From Mytilus edulis (Eukaryota; Mollusca; Bivalvia; Mytilida; Mytilidae), in assembly GCF_963676685.1 (NCBI RefSeq), contig NC_092345.1, positions 49,869,838 to 49,933,837 on the forward strand: 64,000 nt of DNA, in the 5' to 3' direction. This document shows, piece after piece, positions 45,601-57,600 of this stretch (position 1 is its first letter; each line of letters starts with the position of its first letter). The position numbers were made by a program, and so were the translations under genes. The notes beneath the pieces were generated by a model that ran no database searches, was not told where the DNA came from, and was given only the letters and a program-made list of their open reading frames with translations.

Positions 45601-48600
45601 CAAGTAAATGTCCGAAGGTTTGTGCGTGACGTTCCCGGAATAATCGCAGATATTACAGTTATAAATCGAGTTTCGTTTATTTTCTTTCTAATTTTTGTAA
45701 AGTAAACTCCTTTTTTAATGTTTATAAATGCATTTTGCTGGGTTTTAATTTTTGACTGGTGATATTAAGGGGAGATAACCACTTGCACAAATCGGCATAA
45801 AAACCACCGCTTCGGTTTGAAATCAATTTGACGTTTGCGTATCCAACATTCTATTGCCGAGATATTCATATCGAGTGTTTGTCTTAATGAGATGCTTTAT
45901 TAAATTTAAATTCAGCCCATCATTTTTAGTTTCCTCGTAAATATTTAGATTTTTCGTTCAGGAGACTTGACAATTTTCACCCAAACTCCAAGTTTGCAGA
46001 TAAAATAAAGAATAAAGGACTTTGATTTGATGTGTGAGCTTTGACGAGAATAAACTATGGATACTCAAGATTAGTTAGGTCAATAAGTTTTTATTACGAC
46101 AAAAGTATTCAGTGAGTTAAAATGAGGTTTGTCTGATCCGTTTTTTTACTGAATTTTCACGGTCACGTGACTCTATTGTTGCTGATAAACTTGGGGTCAA
46201 ACCGTGACCTGCTTTCCAACTGTTCCAGTGTAACGAGAACGCTGCAATTTTGTTTATTTACGTTTGTGACGTCATTTTATGGGAGGTAACTCGTGATTAC
46301 GTTACTCAATAGAACTGTTTGAAATATACGTAAGGTATAATAATTTACATGATTACATGTCAAACATGTCATACATGATCCGATATCGTCGATATACTCT
46401 AAAGCTTTACAGTCTAGCAATATTCCTTGTTCTTGGATTTTTATTTGCTGGTCATCTCTACACACATGACAAACTGAAACGGGCAGACATTTTAAGTTCC
46501 ATCTTTCAGGTAGGTTGCTCTATGATTATGTAATGTACTGCATTTTCTGTTGTTATATTCGATAGTTGGAACACATTTTTTTGTTGAGTCATTAGTTTTT
46601 TGTACGGGTTTGTGTTGCACAGTCTTTAGTTTTTTTGTGGGGTTCTTGTTGCACTCGCAGTCTAGTTTTTTGTGGGGATCTTGTTGCACAGTCGTTTTTG
46701 TAGGGTTCATGCTGCAGTCTTCTGTTTTTGTGTGGTTCGTGTTGAACAGTCTAGTTTGTGTGGGGTTCGTGTTGCACAGTCTAGTTTTTGTTGGGTCGTG
46801 TTGCACATTCTAGTTTTTTTTTGTGGGGGTCGTGTTGCACAGTCTAGTTTTTTGTGGGTTTCGTTTTGCACAGTCTAGTTTTTTGTGGGTTTCGTGTTAC
46901 ACACTCTTAGTTTTCTGTGTTGTGTATGTGTGGACTGTCGACGTTTTTTTAAAGTTTAATTGTCCCTTTCGTATCTCCCTCCCGTATAGTATCGTAGAAA
47001 AAAGAACATTTTAAAAATGATATACATTAGCGTGGCTTCGGCAATTTGTTATTATTGTTTTTCTGCTAAATACATTTATGTCATAAATAATTACTTGTCG
47101 TAACTTTAGGGAGAAACTATTTTATTTCTGGTTGAGGGGGATAATGTAAGTCCTATAATATAAGCCTTCTTGTGTTCAAATCGTCTTAATTCGACTTTTT
47201 TTTTATCAAATATTATTTTGACTGGTTCGGCATTGGTAGTAAACTATCTAATAAAAAGCATCGAATAAAAACAATATTATGATTATGTGTATTAGATCAA
47301 GATTTGTTCCGTTGAAAATTCTACCCAGACTTTTATGCACTTTGAAGCTATCTTGTAATCGGCTCGTCCTGTCTTTTTTTTTTGAATTCAAGTTCAATCC
47401 TAGTATCCGATAATAATCAGCCCAATTTTGACAGTACATTGTCGCATTTATTTTGAAAGACAAGATCGAATATCACTCATTTCAATGGCCCCTAAGAGCC
47501 TTAAAACAAACAAAATTAAAAACCAATTGTTCAGAGAACAATTGAAGGTCTTTCCACCAGTTAATATCTATTTTGATATTAAAATATTAAAAATCAGTCT
47601 AAAATGTCAGTTCATATGGCTTTATGATATATAGATATGAATTTAAAGCAAAGGTCAAAATCTAGAACGTCAAATTAACCTATGACCTTGACCTCAATTT
47701 CAAGGTCACAAACTGAGGATCTCAAGTCAAAAGACCTTAGGTCTATAATATGTTAGTCTGTTACCCGGCCGTTATTGAAATTCTTGACAATATTTGTATA
47801 TTCCGAAGGCATACTGAATGTTTTACGGAGGGGACCAACCTACTAATATGTATGGTTAGTAAGTTATATCACTTTACATATAAGTTTAGATATGAAAATG
47901 GGGTTCAATGCAAAGATCGTGTTCTTTATCAATCAATCATGGACCGTAAAAGGGCACATTGAATGAACAATATCACGTGCACCACTATAATTGTTCACAC
48001 AAAGAGCAAGAGTACTTGTACTTTATTCATCTGATAATGTGATTTTATCAATACAGGTCGCGACAATTAATTGAAATACGCACACAAGTCCCGTGCGAGC
48101 ATCACGTTGATTTTTGCATGAACCCCCTGAGGGGTTCATGCTTATATATTGACGAGTTTTGGATGTGTCTATGGGCCACTTGATACCTCTCGGCCGGAAG
48201 TCAGAATAAAATTCCCGAAACGTCTCGAAATTTTTCGGTCATTTATACAGGTCTTAACAGGTTGTTATCTACGTCTTTGATATGGTTCCTTGATGTCCAT
48301 GACGACGCAATTATATTTGTTTTAAAACGACCGCTGTACACTGTGTGTATGATACTATCTGGGTCAATTATAACGTGGTATTGTCTGTTGACTCGATACA
48401 TGTAAACTAATTATGTTTGAAGAATTAACCACGGGATACTGTGTACTGATCTGTATTTCATCATAGACTTATAGCGGGAGAGAACATTCTGGTTAAAATA
48501 TTAATATTAGATCGGAAAACAGAAAGATAATATTCTTATCAAAAGTATTTATTTCAATTGGAATCAAAGAAATATATAAACGAAATATGTACAGTATTTA

Positions 48601-51600
48601 TGTTTCTGAAGAAACTAACAATGATTGAAATCAGAATATTACAATTAAGAAATAAGTATTTTATATGACAATATACTCTGCTTTGGTATATTTAAATATT
48701 TATTTGTAAAGGAAACATAAAAATTAAATCTAAAATAAATTCTTGCATCCTACAAAAAAAAAATGTTTATAAAAAATAATTATTATATTTCTACGTTAAT
48801 TATTTCATACCATTTTAGTATTTAACTTTTATGAGTAATTATTATTTATTTTTTTTGTATTGTAATATATCCATAAAACGGAAAGTAAGGTAAATTTATT
48901 CAATATTTAAATTTTAAACGGTCGTGAATAAAAATACTTGTGTGTTTTCTAATCATAAAGCATGATTTTAAATCATTGCAGCTCACAGCAACCGTAAAAT
49001 GATTTACAATAATCACAACAAAATTTAATTACAATTATATTAATGTTGATTATTAGGTCTTTCCACTTTTTTGTTTTTCTTCTGATTATTATTAGGTCTT
49101 TCCACTTTTCGTGGAAAGACCTTTTGTATTTCTTCTGATTATTATCTCCCCGCGTCCCTTTTTCTTGTTATCAAGATCTATATGCCCTGAAATTTTCAGA
49201 TGAATCGGACATTCCGTTGTTGGGTTGCTGCCCCTGAAATGGTAATTTTAAGGAAATTTTGCTGTTTTTGGTTATTATCTTGAATATTATTATAGATAGA
49301 TAAACTGTAAACAGCAATAATGTTCAGCAAAGTAAGATCTACAAATAAGTCAACATGACTGTTGACCACTTTAGGAGTTATTGCCCTTTATAGTCATTTT
49401 TTAACCATTTTTCGTAAATCTTAGTAATCTTTTAGAAAAATCTTCTCCTCTGAAACTGCTGGGCCAAATTTAACCAAACTTAGCCATAATCATCATTGGG
49501 GTATCTAGTTAAATAATGTGTTGGTAACTCGGCCAACAAACCAAGATGGCCGCCATGGCTAAAAATAGAACATGGGGGTAAAATGCATTTTTTGGCTTAT
49601 AACTCAAAAACCAAAACATTAAGAGCAAATCTGACAGGAAGTAAAATTGTTGATCAGGTCACGATCTATCTGCCCTGGAATTTTCAGATGAATCGGATAA
49701 TCGGTTGTTAGGTTGCTGCCCCTGAATTGGTAATTTTGAGGAAATTTTGCTGTTTTTTTGTTATTATCTTGAATATTATTATAGATAGAGATAAACTGTA
49801 AACAGCAATAATGTACAGCAAAGTAAGAACTAAAAATAAGTCAGGTATGACCAAAATAGTCAATTGACCCCCTAAGGAGTTATTGCCATTCATAGTCAAT
49901 TTTTAACTTGTGACAATTTTTCTTAAAATTTGAGAGATTTTCAATAACATTTTCCACAGAAAGTACTGTTATAGATAGAGATTATTGTAAAGCAGCAAGA
50001 ATGTTTAGTAAAGTAAGATCTACAAACACATCACCATCACCAAAACACAATTTTGTCATGAATCCATCTGTGTCCATTGTTTAATATTCACATAGACCAA
50101 GGTGAGCCAGTGGCGTAGCCAGGGTTGAAATGATGTGGATGTCTCGGCGCCGAGCGGAGCGATGCGAAAAAAAATTGGACCTTTTTATGCAGAAAATTAC
50201 TTTTTATTTAAGCACATGTTCTCCCACAGAATCCGACACTAGTTAGATTTTTGTTTAAATTCAAAACTCCCACCAATACATATATTTATATTTTTAACCA
50301 AATGTTATTGTTTCCTCGAAACTACCATCATTCAATTCATAAATATTTGATGTAAAGTTTCCCACCCCAGTGGCGGATCCAGAAATGTTCATAAGTGGTG
50401 GCCCGCTCCGGTCATGCTTCAGTGATTCCCTATATAAGCAACCAATTTTTTCGCAGAAAAGGGGAGACCCGGGCCGCCTTGCCCCCCCCCCCCCCTAAAT
50501 CCGCCTATGCACCCAATCTTAAAGTTATATTTGACATATAGGAACTGAAGTGACTTCTCTTTCCAGGAATTTGAGTCTACAACCTTGGGTTTTTTATTTT
50601 TTTTATTACTGAGCTAAACGCGTTGCAGGAGACATAGAACTACCCGGCGTCCGATCGTCCGGTCTTGTTAGCACTCCTATGTGTACAGTTCTTGTCAGAT
50701 TAAGTGAAACTCATATCATAAGCAATGTCTTTGACAATTTTGAAAATAAGTCGTGATCAAATATTTTTAACCAGTTATGACCATTTGAAAATATAAATTG
50801 TAATGGAAATCCCATTTCATTTGCTGTGAAGCTTTTATTTCTTAAGATATTGAAAAGAAAAAAAGAAAAAAAAAGTGCTTTTTTAGTTATTCCCTAGCTT
50901 GTTCCTTGTCCTTTAATAGATAAAATATGACATGAAATGTGCTTGGCGGGGAAAATTGGATCTCTGTTCTTTACTGATTGAAATTAAAATTAGTATTTGG
51001 ACCTAGATAGAAACTGGAATTCATTAGCCTAGGACTTAACTCAAATTGATTTTTTCATCACGCCGTTTACCATGTCGCAAGAAACGATATCAGGATATGG
51101 TGTTTTAGTTGTTAGTTGCTATAGTCAAATGAGAAGCCATCACTCCACTAGGTTCAATTTCAGATGAAACATGTCCACGGGTCTGCGTATCAGTCCTCTC
51201 CGCTTGCCTAAGCCGATGACGTAGACTTTTTTTTTACGACCAAAAATTAACTTGAAACACTATTCTGCGATTCAACTAAATGTATCTTGTTTACATAAAC
51301 GAAATTATCCTTAATGAAAGACCAGGCATAGTGCTTCGAAAATGACTGCTCATATCCTCAGCCTTGTTATATTTGGATACTTCCGAGTTAAACTGCTGCT
51401 ATTTTTTCTTTTGTCAAAATGATGTGGATGCTTGAGCATCTGAGCATACATGCAAGCTACGCCACTGTGAGCGACACAGGCTCTTTAGAGCCTCTAGTTT
51501 AAATTTCATTCTTATTATCGAGGTGGAAAGACCTTCAATTGTTCTCTAAAGAATTGGTTTTTAATTTTATACTGTTTTAGTATGGATTTAGAAGTCTTTG

Positions 51601-54600
51601 CTTATAGTTTGTTTTGTAATATATTCACTAAGTGGAATATTAGAATTTGAAAATAGATTCATTCGATAAATAAAATGTCCATCCGTAAATACTTGACGTT
51701 CTTGTTTATTGATATTATATATATTCAAAAGAATTTGAAAAAAAAAAATACTAACAGGAACGTTAGTTTATTATAAAATTTTAATTCAATTTTTGTTTGT
51801 TTGTTTTAATAGTTTAACCTTATAGCATCTTCATATTTGTACTATGGTACTGTTTTGAAAATTGTATTCACTGTGTCAAGGACGTATAACTAACAAATAT
51901 ACGTCCTTGACTGTGTTGACCAACTATCCTTCACGTCTTGATTCATTCACATTATAGATCACATTTTTCGTTTTTGTTATCTATAAATCTAGGACACGGT
52001 AGAAAGAGCTTCACATGTGACTTTCAAGCACGGTCATCATTACTAACGGTATTCTAACCTCGAGTTGTTTCTCTTTTGTTTCTTTTTTGAGTCACTGTTC
52101 TATAATAAACTTTGACCTTTTCGAAAAGCTAAGGATTGTCTATCCAAGGAATAGATTCCTTAACTTTTTAATGTATTTAGCCACCTTTTAACTTTTTTTC
52201 ATTCGAGCATCACTGATGCTTTTTTTGTAGACTTAACTCGTGTCTGGCGTACATCGTTTTAATTCTGGTATCTTGTTATATCTACATACCTTTTTATATA
52301 AATTGGTTATTTTAAAAGTGAGTACAGGTATTCATAAACTTCTGAATTAATAAATTCTTCAGCAAAACTAAGTTTCCCTGTAAAATCAGGAAATCCTTAA
52401 AATTCAAGATGTTTTATGAGACCAAAATAAGTCTCTTCATAAGAGTTCTAAATCAATTGCATGCCACAGGTTTCACCGCATACAACATCTACCATGAGTA
52501 AAGACAGCTTCAAATACGAGTTGAGAACATATAGGCATTCATGTAGGAAACAAAATATAAAGATATGATAGTTAAAATAAATGCAACCAGAATTCCAGAT
52601 TATAAAGCAAAACTGCATAAATTTAAATTGCGATAGTTAAATTGTGCAATTTGCATAAGTCATCCGGTTAGTAGAAATCAGGATTTGCCAAAGGGTTATA
52701 ATCGGAAAAATTATGTACATTCCAAAGTAATAAATAAAATAAACACAAATTCAGCAACAATATTTTGGTGACCCGGCAGTCAGCAGTCATAGGTTCATGT
52801 ATTGCTTTTCTTTTTTTAAAGAGAGCAACTTGTTTTCACACTTTCGTAAATACATTTGATATTTCCGCGCTTCATACAAAATGTACTTCGGTCAACGCTT
52901 TTACAACCCTATAAAGTTACAAAAAAAAGCATTCAATACTTATAATTACATTTTTACCTATAGGATCATGAAAACACGCCTTTTATCAAGTTTTTATTTC
53001 ATTTACCTGTGCACTTTATTGTGGGACCTCGTGTCATCATGAATGAAAAGTTGCATTGTGTATTGCAATTGATGAATGAATATCACGAGATTGCTAGTTA
53101 GCCAATCATAATAACGTATTATAATGAAACATACATCTAATGTAATTATTTGTCAACATGACATCTATATGGTGGCGCAGCTTTTTATTATATGATATGA
53201 TAAACGTGCGTAAAATAAAACTGGAGTTGGAGTCTAGAGTTGTTAACATCAAGCATTCTCGTTTCTATTGTCGTAACCTATCAGTTGGGACAGTTAAGTT
53301 CTTGTACAATTATCGTGTTGACCATCTTAAACACGATAACAGATGTCATTATGATACTGCCTTTAATGGTCGCTTTGACCATGGTCATGGTCAAAGTAAC
53401 CATTAAATTGTAACACATCGGGACTGATCAAACAAAGCAGTTATCATTTAACTTCTATATTTCACCCTTCTAAAACTAGTCCTAGAATTTAAAGCAAACC
53501 CGACTTTTATACTTCTAATCAATTCTTTTCGTTCAGTCCACGAACAGGTTTATTGCTGAATATGCGGTATGGGTTAAGTTAATTGTTGAAGGCCGTACGA
53601 TGACCTTGTTGTTAATTTCTATGTAATTTTGATCTCTTGACTACAAATACTAGTATAGCCTCGGTTTCGACTTTTTGATGATTTTTTTTTAATAAAAATC
53701 AAATCAAATCAAATATTTTATTGTCATATAAACTTTACAGTTTGTGACCAACATATATTAACACAATAAACACAATAAACTTACATATTAAACATACACA
53801 ATAACAACAGCATTAATTTTTTTTTAACAACAAACAAGTTGTTAAGAGTCCCCTGCCCTCAGTTCTAATGACTTTTTCAAGAATATTTCAAGATATATTT
53901 TTTAATTATAGAAACATAAATGTATCTAGTTGACAATTTTCAAAATTACTTAGAAAGCTATACTTTAAGGGTTTAAAGACTATATAGGGATTGAATTTAA
54001 AAAAAGCAATAATAAATATAGATTTTCAACGGTTTCCATGACAATACCCGGAACTTAATTAATATCTGTTACAGTAGTTTAGTTTGTCCTTTGTCCAAAG
54101 AAATGGAAATTCAATACTTATTTACGATACACATGAGGGTAGTTTTAGAGCAAATATCAATACCCATCAGCATGTGAGTTACAGATGTGTAATAAACCTC
54201 AATTTAATGTGAAAATCGATTTTTGTCCTCCGAAAACATGCATATATATAATTATGCTATCAAATAATTACAGAATCTGTTAATTTACTCTTTTTATCTA
54301 ACATATAATTATGATATCAAATAATTACCGAAACTGTTTATTCTTTTTATTCAAAGTCTTACTATCCTTTCATGTTTGGTAAAACTCTAAGACAAAACTA
54401 GCATGACTAATGTAATTCAGAAATATGTTGTAATAAAATTGAGAATGGAAATGGGGAATGTGCCAAAGAGACAACAACCCGACCATAGAAAAAAACAACA
54501 GCAGAAGGTCACCAACAGGTCTTCAATGTAGCGAGAAATTCCCGCACCCGGAGGCGTCCTTCAGCTGGCCCCTAAACAAATATATACTAGTTCAGTGATA

Positions 54601-57600
54601 ATGAACGCCATACTAATGTAATGTTGTCTCTGATTTGCAGAGTGGTAACAATTATGACACCTTGACTAAACAGTTAAATTAAACAATTTCTTTCTTGAAC
54701 AAAAACAAAACCAATCGCAAACCTTTGAACGCTGTATAATTGAACGGTCAGTTTGCTGTACAATTCTGAAAAATTAAGTTATTTCATTTTATGTATATAT
54801 ATTTGCATCGATTGTTATGTTATACGCAGAGGAATATTCAGATGACCCGCATAAGTAGTAGCTGTTCTAAAAAAGACGGTTCGAAATTAGCAATAGATAG
54901 GAAAAGAACAAGAATATGATTTTGTTTAGTTCAACCATTAATTAAAATGAAATGACGAAATCATAATTCATTTTAGCAGCTAATTTGGTTCAATTTTGTC
55001 AAAATAAGCATATAAACATCGATGTTTATTATTCACCTGCATGTGAATTATTTTACATTATTGAATCTGTATTCATGGTACCTTCAATATAACCCATTAG
55101 CTAGAGATTGATTACGTATGTATATATCGTGATCGACCATAAAAAGGAAAAAAATGTCAACAAAAGTGAACCATTTCGTTGACTGATTCGCTTCACAAAA
55201 ATGCAATCAATACAGCTAAAACGATAATAAACTTATCTTTTTTAACTTATAACATGAAATAAAACACACCTAGAAAAATCCGATTGCACGAGGTCGCTAT
55301 CTTTTCAATTTATGTTTATAAAATTGAGAATTGAAATGGGGAATGTGTCAAAGAGACAACAACCCGACCAAATAAAAAACAACAGCAGAGGGTCACCAAC
55401 AGGTTTTCAATGTAGCGAGAAATTCCCGCACCCGGAGTCGTCCTTCAGCTGGCCCCTAAACAAATATATACTAGTCCAGTGATAACAAACGCCATACTAA
55501 TTCTCAAATTGTACACAAGAAACTAAAATTAAAATAATACAAGACTAACAAAGGCCAGAGGCTCCTGACTTGGGACAGGCGCAAAAATGCGGCGGGGTTA
55601 AACATGTTTGTGAGATCTCAAACCTCCCCCTATACCTCTAACCAATGTAGAAAAGTAAACGCATAACAATACGCACATTAAAATTCAGTTCAAGAGAAGT
55701 CCGAGTCTGATGTCAGAAGATGTAACCAAAGAAAATAAACAAAATGACAATAATACATAAATAACAACAGACTACTAGCAGTTAACTGACATGCCAGCTC
55801 CAGACTTCAATTAAACTGACTGAAAGATTATGATTTCATCATATGTTTATATTGGGTTGTATTATCTTCTGCAGTCTTCGGAGGTCATATCGATACTTTC
55901 ATTAGATGATACCTGAACTAAAATACACACAAAATTCTTATATATATATATATTATCAGAGACATATAATACATTGTATTATATGTCTCTGATATTATCG
56001 AGTACATGCATTGTTTGAGAAATAATTGATGCAAGCTATACTTTATTATAGATTTAACATGGGTAGGCATTATATTCGTGATTATTTCTGCCTGAGCGAT
56101 AGCGAGTTTTTCAAAATTGGCAAAAAATCATCTCTATTTCTTTACATTTCAGAATGTCGTCACAGGATTTTCTTTTATTACAAGATTACCTCGGGGTGAA
56201 CTTTATTTATACTCTGCAGTAGCCAATCCAGATGAAAGATGGGGAAATTTTACAAGTATAACAATAAACTTATGGGACGGATCTCAGAATAAGAAATTTG
56301 ATTGTTGTATTTTCAACAAGAAAACAATGGATAATTTTGTAACGAAAGAAGCCTTCATCAAAAATGACTTTGGATATTCTCCTTTCAGTGCACGTCAGTA
56401 CCAGTGCCAGATTCCCCAATGCATTATGAATGCTACACATGTTGGAATGGTCGAACATGGTACACCGTGTTCTGCATTTATGAAAACAATACCGGTGTTT
56501 TATCCGAGCCGGGAAAAGGGAAAACTAGCTATTTGTGCCAAGATTGCTTACGGAACTTTGTCACCACAACGACTTATTGAATGGTTTGAATATCATCGAT
56601 TGATGGGTGTCGATAAAGTTCTTACTATGGTCCAATATCTTAACGAAGATGCTTACAAGGTGCTTTTGTATTATCAAAAACTTCAATTTGGAGAAATTGA
56701 CGAGTTTCCATTGCCACTGCCAGGCAAAGTAATCGGTAAGTTTACCTGACCCTTTTCAAAATCCTCATCTTAAGATGAAGAACAGCAATAAATGATATGT
56801 TCCATTCCCTTTTAAGAACCCGTTTTGATGTTGTATCATAAACTGATGCAAACTAGTAATTCATCCTATATTTTTTTTTCTCTGAAATTAAATATTGATG
56901 CTTGATTTGTTTCGTTTGACAGGATTTCGTACTTAAGTAAAAAGAAAGTTATCTGGAGCGAAAGGCGAGCTTATAGTCTGTAGGTTCCGCTGTACAAAAA
57001 TCAGCTTAAGTTTGACAAAAGTCGTCCTGAATTTATACTAAACATTACACTTTTAAAATCAGTAAATCTTGTTTTAGCGGGAAAATAGCGAGAAAAAAAA
57101 AACCGGTTCCCGATATTTTACGAGCCTTAATTATATGTACACTTAAATCAGTAATAACGAATAGCCTAAAATAGTTGAATGAACTGTTCGATTTACAAAT
57201 AACGAAATGGACAGTGCTTAGCGGGTATCCAAATAAGACTCGGAAAAGGAATAAACTGATATCTGGCCATCATATAATAATAAGTATATCATCTACTTTT
57301 CACCCAAACTATCAGATTGCTCATTATAAGAGTTATCTCCCTTAAATGACTATGTTTGAGAAGTTTTCAAGTTTCGTTTTGCGTATTGTCTCGAAAGTCA
57401 ATAAACAAGGTATACACTATAAACAGAAAAGATGAACAGTTTTGACTGATGAGCCATTCAGGATCACAGGGACTCGGTTAGCAGATTAAAATTTTGTAAA
57501 TCAATGTTTTTAATTTATTTTTTATTATTTCCTGTCTATTTGCATTACTATATTAACGTATTTAAAGTTGCCATCACTATTTCTTTGTTTTCTGGCAATG

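Larger units (their letters stand above)
47512..51568. mobile_element. Composite element with 47-bp inverted ends
   Basis: Left 47512-47558 and right 51522-51568 are inverted copies with two mismatches: AAAATTAAAAACCAATT, then AGAGAACAATTGAAGGTC and TTTCCACC. No target duplication was seen. Inside: TGACCTTGACCT and TCAAGGTCA motifs (47683-47708), an internal GGTCTTTCCACTTTTCGTGG palindrome at 49096, and two and a half repeats of a ~490-bp unit (from about 49174, 49664 and 49970, sharing GCCCTG.AATTTTCAGATG). A nested element is at 50108. No transposase recognised. Confidence 0.7.
42740..55960 (+). repeat. Duplication unit 2 of the GT92 exon 1 region
   Basis: Starts with the counterpart of 32966. 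It is interrupted at 43113-44307 (Penelope-like copy), about 44490-46345 (unassigned insert), after 46560 (minisatellite), at 47512-51568 (composite element), at 53693-53880 (LINE tail), about 54435 and at 55321 (Penelope-like tails). Removing these leaves sequence clearly matching unit 1. Confidence 0.75.

Noticed and set aside
46277..46465. Minus-strand frame over GT92 exon 1 copy 2
   Set aside because: Shadow of the + strand anchor exon, which has a homologous copy and correct donor on the + strand.
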